Positions 57,661 to 64,000 of a stretch of DNA of 64,000 bases are shown piece by piece. A program made the translations under genes and the position numbers. The notes below the pieces were generated by a model. It saw nothing but the letters and a program-made list of their open reading frames with translations. It searched no databases and was not told the DNA's origin. Each line of letters starts with the position of its first letter. Within the stretch, counting starts at the first letter, position 1. This DNA is from Adiantum capillus-veneris (taxonomy: Eukaryota; Streptophyta; Polypodiopsida; Polypodiales; Pteridaceae), in NCBI GenBank assembly GCA_014529385.2, contig CM043945.1:484312-548311 (forward strand). The letters are read 5' to 3'.

Positions 57661-58383
57661 TTAAGCTCCCGTTTTTGAAGCTCCACACATCCAAATAGGA
57701 GTGTCTTTGTTCAACCAAGATGGAAGCTTAGTCTCAGTCAAAGAGACTGAATCAAAATCTTGTATGGGCGTTTTCATGAAATCTCTATAAGTGTGATCTT
57801 TTACATTAAGCCTGGTTATTGATCCCACTTGCTTCAAGTACACATAATTATTTACCCAATCTTGGATGAGTTGTACTTGTCGCATGAAAGGTCTTCCCAA
57901 TATGATTTCGTAACTAAGTTTCTTTCAAAAGTCTACTATGGCAAAAGTGTGTTGATATTCAATCCCACAGGAATTTACTATCACTTTTTCAAGCAGTCTT
58001 AAGGGTCTTTTGATGTTTCCATCAGCCAATTGCAACTTCATTCGAGTTTGTCTAATGGTTGATTTTCCCCAGGATTCCCATATTGCTTTTGTGGCTATGG
58101 CTATGCCTGCCCCACTATCCAATATTGCCATGGTTTCTATATCATTATACCTCACTGGAAGGGTTGTGTTTCCTTCTTCCCCTTCATAGTGTTCTCCAAC
58201 TTTGTTCATTGGAATATATCGAATCTCTCTGTTGTCCATTTCATGTTTCAATTTTCCCAATTTTTTTACGATTATCCCTATTATTTCCACCTTCTCTAGA
58301 GTTTTTTGTAGATGATTCCATAAATATGGTCTGATTTTTAACAGTTCTCCCAAAGTAAGAGTGCATTGGATGGGTGTACACAT
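57661..58383 (-). pseudogene. Ty3/gypsy retropepsin
   Basis: Frame 58383-57925 contains TMAILDSGAGIAIATKAIW, the aspartic-protease active-site loop (DSGA), followed by LQLADGNIKRPLRLLEKVIV as flap and core strands. In the next frame (57900-57661) GRPFMRQVQLIQDWVNNYV is the LGRPF strand that ends plant retropepsins. A stop/frame change around 57920 separates them. Confidence 0.85.
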
Positions 58384-59496
58384 GATTGAATGGATGTTGT
58401 TTACTTCTAGAGTCTTGTTCCACTCTTTTTTCTTGAGTGGTTTTACACACTATGGATTCATCTTTGTTATCTCCCAAGTAAGAGGTTAATGTTTTCAAGG
58501 TCAATGGTTTAGAAATTCCTAAAGCTTCAGATCCGCAATCCCCATGCAAGGATTGTACATCCATGTCCATATCAGGCGGTAGATTGTCTAACCAAACTTC
58601 CTCTATAAGAGCTGACTTCAGAGTTAAGCTCCCATCATTACTCCCTCTAAATTTTTCCCATAAGTGTCTGGCCAGTCTTCTTCTACAAATGGAATTCCGT
58701 CTAAGGCATCTTCGCTGTCCGGCACTATAAGTTCTAGATCTTTTGTTTCAAGGTGGGGTTCTACCACTACTTCGGATTTTTCTTTATTGTTTCCTTCCAC
58801 AAGCTCCTCAGGTTTTGCCATACTTTTAAGCTTGGGTTTTTGTTTTTCCAGCAACTCTTGTGTGATTCTTACCAAATTTTGATAAGCTTCAAGCTTAGTT
58901 GCTTCTATTTCTGGAGAAGGATAGTTTTTTCATTTGTTTTCCATGTTTTGGCCTGCTCTAAGTCCTGCTTAGTAAGCTTCCAAGGCTGCATTAATAGGCT
59001 CGAAGATTTTGTCGATCCTCCAGATTTCACGGTGGTGTCCTTGATTTCACTTCCAGTTTATTTCACCTTTTCCTGGAATAGCTTTTTTGCTTTCTCCTTG
59101 ATTTCATCCCGTTGTTTTTGTTTTCTCATTTCATATCTTTTGTTTCTGCTTCTCTTGGTCTTTTGAGAGGAAAGTTTGGTATTCTCCAAATCATCAGAGG
59201 AGTTATATTTCTTTTTCTTAGCCTGGGATCTGGTGATTACCTTGATTGGAACAATCGGTTCACTCTTAGATGAGCTACTAGGTATCACTTGGACTACGTC
59301 AATACTGTTTTACCCTTGTTTAAAGCATTTTTAGGACAATCCTCTGGGAAGTGTCCTCCCCTTTTGCAACATTGTATGGAATAAGCTTCAACTAGCTTGA
59401 GGTTTTTGTCACACTCTGGGTATTCCAATGATCATTTGCACCACAATTATGATAGTTTCCAGTTCTTGGCTTAATCACGGGTCTTACCATAGGAGT
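58384..59496 (-). pseudogene. Gypsy gag C-terminus and gag-pro linker
   Basis: Around 59400-59340 a minus-strand frame reads QCCKRGGHFPEDCPKN, an imperfect CCHC zinc knuckle. 59288-59058 is a basic Lys/Arg-rich frame (ITRSQAKKKKYNSSDD), 58875-58624 and 58570-58241 are acidic linkers. Frames change several times. The zinc-knuckle position after gag and before the DSGA protease is as expected. Confidence 0.65.
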
Positions 59497-61014
59497 CTAA
59501 ACACCTTGATTAGGCACATAATACATTGGTGCACGCTCTAGTGGAGTATAAGTCATAGGTTCTTCCATTGGTGGTGGATGTGAATTATACCAATCTCCTT
59601 CTACCATTACTATAGATGGATTAGGCTCAGCATAGGGTGTAACATACACTAGTGCTTGTTCACCTATGACTCCCTCTAGATGCATGTACTTTATATGCAC
59701 TGCATTATGTCTTGTACATGGAGGTTGTTGACCGAACACGGGTTGAGGTCTTTCCATACCCATCGATGGTCTTTGAGTTCGGGCCATATTAGGTTGATAT
59801 CTATACATGGGTTGTCCCTGAGGCCTCATAGGCATGTATTGAACATTCCCATTATACTTTGGTCGGTAATAGCACTCATTGGTCTCATGGTTGATCCATT
59901 TTTCCTTGATTGCACACCATTTTTGCAGCCTAATTGGTTGTCCCTGTTGAGATATCCCTTGCCTTGGTCACGTCATAGGTGCTTTTTGCATGTTATTCAT
60001 CCTCTTGAGCATGTCTTCTATGGCTAAAAACGGTGCTGCAGTAACAGTTCCTACTTGTGCTAGTTTGGTGGATGTTGTTTTCTCACTTTGGTTATCCTTA
60101 GGGACATCTTCTTGGTTGAAAATATCACAATTTTCTCCTAAGTCAGAGCATCTGACACACACTCTTCTAGGGTCGTATGCTTCTTGCTATACAATATATC
60201 ATGAAGTCCTTTGTTTAGCAGTCCCTCTAGAAACAATGATACTAGTTGTTCTTCTACAGATATCTCTAGCTTTAGGCATCTTGCAATGTACTGTTTCATT
60301 CGAGTTGCTTAATCCCTAACAGACTCACCTTGTTTCTGTTTAAAGTTGTAGATTTGAGCTACCCTCTTGTGATTGATCTTGGTTTTGAAACAAGTAGCTA
60401 CAAATCCTTGAGCTAATGTATTCAAGTCCATGATTGACCTTGGTGGAATGTTTTGGAACCATGTCAATTCTTTTCCTTCTAATGTCATCCCAAACCCCTC
60501 GAATTGAGTGTGGAAATCAAATATGCTGTCTGCTCTTAGCACTTGCTTAGAGCTTGCTAAGTGGGCATATGGATCCCTAGATCCACTGTATTTTTTGACC
60601 CAGTTTAAATCAGCTGGTCTGGCAAGTCTATTTGGTTCAACTCCCGATCTCCTGGTAGTTGGTCCCGTTCCGAGTCCTTCAAACCAGTCTGTTGGAAATA
60701 GTGACTCATGTAGCTCTGGACTGGCTTTAATGTCACCCAGTTTTCTTTGTGATGAGGTGGTTTCTGGTTTCTTAACATTACTCTCACAAGATCTCTCATT
60801 GTGTTCATCTCTTGGAATAGTTTCTGGTCCTTGGCCCAATATCCAGGCCCAATATCCAATCCCTTATGGTATACCCTTGGTATTTGGTTTGTTCTACCTC
60901 CTCAGGAGTCATCATAACAAAGTTATTGTTATAACAATCCCTAAACAGGTAGGTTGGTAGATCTGTTGAACCCTTATCTTTGATCTTGAAGATATTGTTA
61001 GAAGCTGGACACAC
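59497..61014 (-). pseudogene. Ty3/gypsy gag (Retrotrans_gag-like), decayed
   Basis: Frame 60839-60309 contains the Retrotrans_gag signature: SGSRDPYAHLASSKQV, FGMTLEGKELTWFQNIPP, RSIMDLNTLAQGFVATCF and KQKQGESVRD. A TAA follows RD, after which ATRMKQYIARCLKLEI continues in frame. The N-terminus (61014-60805) is offset by a short duplication of an AATATCC/GGCCC stretch at about 60838-60858. The C-terminal part 59835-59497 is Pro/Met/Gln-rich (MPMRPQGQPMYRYQPN). The 5' LTR and primer site of this element are not visible; element E abuts it at about 61050. Confidence 0.88.
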
Positions 61015-61052
61015 CCCACGGCATCTAACTACTTGGCAAACTATTATTTTTT

Positions 61053-61926
61053 GTAATTATTCATTCATTGAGGAAAACCCGATTTTTCACATTTTACATA
61101 TTGGGACTTACAGACGTTTCCAGATTGTATCCCAGTTTTGATAGTTAGATTGAGTAGATGGTTGATTTTGGAACTTTAGGGTTTGAGAAGTTGTAAGGTA
61201 TATATACTACTTTTTGACCTTAATGAAAAAACCTTTTGTCATTTTAAACAAGTTTTAAGTCTGTGAGTGAGCGTACTGTGTACGTGAGAGAGAGTGTGAG
61301 CTTCGTCTTGACGCTATGTGTGCTACGGTGGTCGGAAGCGAGTGTGGAGAAGTGCATCGTGTTGCCCCCGACTAGAGCTACGAGCCGATACTAACATCGC
61401 GCACGTACGGTCCGGCTTTGGGAGCTCCTTCTACGAGCTTCATCGGTTGTTTGGGTGAGCATACGTTATCTGATTTCGTATTATAGCATATCCACGCGTT
61501 CACATTGAGTAGAGCTACACATTAGGTACTTCAGATTTCGGAAACGAAGACCTGCAGATTTTGGTCAAACATCCTACGTGTTTTTGCACCGGGTGTTTTG
61601 GGTCGTGATTTTGGTTCATAGACCTTAGGGAGAGCGGCCTATAGGTATTAGTAGGGTCTCCTTCAAGTTCTATGGTGTTTCGAAAGTGTTTGATGGGTGT
61701 TCGGCTCTAGCAAGCAATGTAGGAAAATTCCTCTTTTGTACTTTTGAAGACTGTGACTCAGACAATTGGTAGGGACCTCTGTAGGAATTAGTTAGGAGTC
61801 GGTCGAGTGTAGGTTGACACCTTATGCTTGCTTCCACGTGCCTGTGGGTAGAGCTTCGTTCTTAGCTAACATTACTTGTTAGGTGAGTTCTCGCTGTGCT
61901 GACGTCCGTCGCGTCGTATCCGTCCA
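61053..61926 (+). repeat. 5' LTR of retroelement E (left end approximate)
   Basis: No coding. It has a TATA-like GGTATATATACTAC at about 61197 and then a G/T-rich transcribed part, ending near TCCA at 61926, just before a tRNA-Asp-type primer site. The left limit is placed at a TGTAATT after the last gypsy gag sequence and is uncertain by up to about 100 bp. The second LTR lies beyond the window. Confidence 0.55.
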
Positions 61927-61930
61927 ATAT

Positions 61931-61948
61931 TGGCGCCGCTGTCGGGGA
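61931..61948 (+). promoter_or_regulatory. Primer binding site of retroelement E, tRNA-Asp type
   Basis: TGGCGCCGCTGTCGGGGA, complementary to the 3' end of plant tRNA-Asp with two mismatches. It is the same primer class as retrotransposon B, although the LTRs are unrelated. Confidence 0.8.
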
Positions 61949-62468
61949 CGAAAACCTTGGGTAGGTGACCGAGACTAATCCTTGAGGATTGGTATTTTTG
62001 GCTTGCCAAGAGTCTCGCTTTACATTTAGACAGGATCAGAGGGTGGAGGACTCTCTAGGTCTTAGAGGGAGTCTAGGAAGCGTGTGTCTGGCCTAGATCC
62101 TTCGACTTAGGTAGAGGAGGTAGACTTAGGTAGTTTTAGGTAGTAGTCGAGTTCTAGAGTAGGAGTTGGAGTGGTAGAAGCGGTGAGAGGTGAGCTTGAG
62201 AGTCCGGAGAGGCCAAAAAGCAACCAAAAACACCATTATCACCATTTCTTCATGATAGGTAGGAGTAGAGTAAGTAGGACATCATGATTCAGATCTAGAG
62301 CATTTCATGCATGTACACTTGCTTGGTAGAATCATTACAAGTTTGTAAAAGACGCAAAGTGTGGTTGAAAGCCTAATTGAAGTGCAAAAGTTACTGTGAG
62401 TGTTTCTGATAGGTCTACAGAGCATGAGGGGCATTCCTGTCACAAGAAATTTTATATTTATGCCAGGA

Positions 62469-62490
62469 GACATTCTACGCGTAGGATGTC
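62469..62490. repeat. 22-bp palindrome copy 1 in leader E
   Basis: GACATTCTACG followed by CGTAGGATGTC; one mismatch from perfect dyad symmetry. Confidence 0.9.
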
Positions 62491-62910
62491 TACAAGCTAA
62501 TCTGGGAGAAATTTGAGGATTTTGAGTTGACCAGTGTGTTCAGAAGGTAGGGTTTACCCTAATTTCAATTGGAAAGTGGAAATTTGGCCATCTCTTGATA
62601 GGATAAGGCCAGATAGACTGAAATTGCTAGACATCCTACCCAAATAGTGCCAAAACATTAACTTGAGACCAAAACCATGAGATGGCTGTATGAGTGTGTC
62701 TTGCATGATATATTGAGTGACTGAAAGGGGTTTCACCTCATTTGGGCGAGAAAATTGGGTTCAAAGTGGACTTTAGCACTTTAGACTGAAAAAGCAAAAA
62801 CAACTGAAGTTTGGGACTTTTGACATCCAAATCAAAATCTAAGCATACCACTGGGATACTGACATCAAGGGGAAGCTGTGGAACAAATCTGGGGTCAAAC
62901 AGGCCAAAAA

Positions 62911-62932
62911 GACATCCTACGCGTAGGATGTC
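62911..62932. repeat. 22-bp palindrome copy 2 in leader E
   Basis: GACATCCTACG followed by its exact reverse complement, with no spacer. Confidence 0.95.
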
Positions 62933-63024
62933 TTCTGACTCCAAACTGAAATCTGAGTATACCAAGGTGATCAGCAACTCAAGGGGAGCTTGAGCCTTTA
63001 GTATAAATCCATTCTGATGAAAAA

Positions 63025-63046
63025 GACATCCTACGCGTAGGATGTA
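63025..63046. repeat. 22-bp palindrome copy 3 in leader E
   Basis: Same as copy 2 except the last base (A for C); preceded, like copy 2, by AAAAA. Confidence 0.93.
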
Positions 63047-63301
63047 TAATGCAAGAAAATAAAACCAGAATTTGACCTTGAGCATTGTAAGGTGTTATAT
63101 AGCCTAAGGCAATCCTGCTAGTCAATTTTGGTCCAATTTGGAGTTGATTAGACTGATCGATACCATCAATAGGCCGTCGGAACAGATTTCTGACTCATTG
63201 ACCAGCTTATAGAAGTCCAAATAAAAAATTAAAAGCAGTTGTAAGCTCAGCACAACAAGGCGAAACAACATTGCAAAAAATCCAGGCAAAATACAGCAAG
63301 A

Positions 63302-63323
63302 GACATCCTACGCGTAGGATGTC
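63302..63323. repeat. 22-bp palindrome copy 4 in leader E
   Basis: Perfect 22-bp palindrome identical to copy 2, outside the ~115-bp tandem repeat. Confidence 0.95.
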
Positions 63324-63794
63324 TATTGGGCCATACTGTAGAGAAAATTTGAACTGGCATAGATAGTGAGGTTCCATTTGGCTTAAGGGTTCCAGAAGTG
63401 AATTTGGACCTTGGTTGCCCATTTGACAAAGCAAAGATTGAATTCAGGCATTTTCGCATAAATTGGCCAACATCAGAGAAAAGTACTGTTTCAGATTAGC
63501 AACTTAATCCAGAACATCAGCAGTGTATAAAATACAGTAGTGATTGAGATTAACTCTCCACTTATACCAATCATTACTAAGATAATGTATAGCAGATAAA
63601 TGCTTTGATTCAATTGCCAAAATTAAAACTCTTATGTACAGGTATATTCAGCAACAAAGCAAGAAGTTGTGCAGAAACTGATCCGTTGCTAGGTGAGTGG
63701 TTGAATTTGTGATAAGTTGCATTGATAAGTTTGATGAATTTAAGATCAGGAAGATACATTGTTAGAGACCAAAAGGTGGCAGGTGACCAAGGTA

Positions 63795-64000
63795 GCTTAG
63801 TGTCCACCGAAGAGAGTGTAACTCAGGCAAGGTTAGATCGGCTAGCACCGATTATTGAGGAAGGTAGTGCCGATTATTGAGGAAGGTAGTGATACTGACA
63901 CTTTGTCAAACAAATCTTTCTTCATGATGGGTAGTCAGCAGCCAGGAGGTTTCACCTATGATGGACCTATGCAAGGAGGAAGCACCTCCCAAAATCCTTT
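63795..64000 (+). pseudogene. Start of gag-like gene of retroelement E, runs off window
   Basis: A coding-like frame (STEESVTQARLDRLAPIIEE) is open to about 63878. A 22-bp direct duplication starting CCGATTATTGAGG (63848-63869 and 63870-63891) shifts the frame. After it a second frame continues (IIEEGSDTDTLSNKSFF) through MMGSQQPGGFTYDGPM from the ATG at 63924 and is still open at 64000. The intact gene would lack the duplication. The Gly/Gln/Ser-rich start is compatible with plant gypsy gag, but too little is present to assign a family. Confidence 0.5.

Larger units (their letters stand above)
61949..63794 (+). other. Untranslated leader of retroelement E with recurrent palindromes
   Basis: About 1.8 kb without a credible gene. 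From 62469 to 63323 it contains four 22-bp palindromes around CTACGCGTAG plus one half-site, partly inside a ~115-bp tandem repeat (62811-62932 and 62933-63046 share CAACTCAAGGGGA-like and AAAAAGACATCCTACG words). The early part is rich in GGTAGG/TTAGGTAG words. Confidence 0.7.

Noticed and set aside
56965-59166. Forward hydrophobic open frames (57021-57392, 58753-59166)
   Set aside because: Antisense of the Lys/Glu-rich gypsy linker; Phe/Leu/Ser-rich text is the mirror of AAG/GAA codons, not membrane proteins.
62282-63459. Minus-strand frames of 60-115 codons in leader E
   Set aside because: They run against the element orientation, overlap the palindromes and tandem repeat, and show no motif.

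Overview
This is a repeat-only window from a large plant nuclear genome. Everything recognisable is transposable-element sequence: CACTA (En/Spm) DNA transposons with plant Tnp2 transposases, Ty3/gypsy-type LTR retrotransposons with tRNA-Asp-like primer sites, GT..AG introns, and very long CT/GA and CA/TG microsatellites. I found no host cellular gene, tRNA, rRNA or CRISPR array. The species cannot be fixed from sequence alone; a large-genome land plant such as a fern, gymnosperm or large-genome angiosperm is an inference.

The core is three copies of one CACTA family, each with a 12-bp terminal inverted repeat CACTACAAGAGG and an exact 3-bp target duplication: copy 1 at 1354-9251 (AGA), copy 2 at 13454-19824 (ATT, opposite orientation) and copy 3 at 27265-37586 (CAA). 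Each carries a six-exon Tnp2-type transposase gene followed by a three-exon TnpA/Transposase_24-like gene on the same strand. No copy is fully intact. Copy 1 has an intact TnpA-like gene but a broken Tnp2. Copy 2 has lost the 3' half of Tnp2 and has stops in both genes. Copy 3 has an open Tnp2 split by a 2.7-kb solo LTR, plus a broken TnpA-like gene.

Nesting can be read from target-site duplications. A 22-kb LTR retrotransposon (23324-45316, duplication ACAAG, called B here) sits inside an older LTR-like repeat (22103-23323 and 45322-45600). A diverged second copy of that repeat at 9738-11290 shows what the empty site looks like. B was hit by CACTA copy 3 and by a 1.3-kb TTAA-flanked DNA element (37925-39245). 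CACTA copy 3 was then hit by the solo LTR (30859-33552). B encodes gag/protease-like material but no visible reverse transcriptase or integrase.

The left flank (795-13000, + strand) and the block 46771-50318 (- strand) are degenerate copies of a related gag-like gene of other retroelements (A and C). Each ends in a polypurine tract followed by a TGTT LTR start. From 52.6 to 53.7 kb (-) lies a retropepsin-like fragment. From 53.7 to 61.0 kb (-) lies a decayed Ty3/gypsy gag-pro-RT-RNaseH-INT polyprotein. At 61.05-64.0 kb (+) is the 5' end of another LTR element (E), with LTR, tRNA-Asp-type primer site, a leader holding recurrent 22-bp palindromes, and the start of a gag-like frame that runs off the window.
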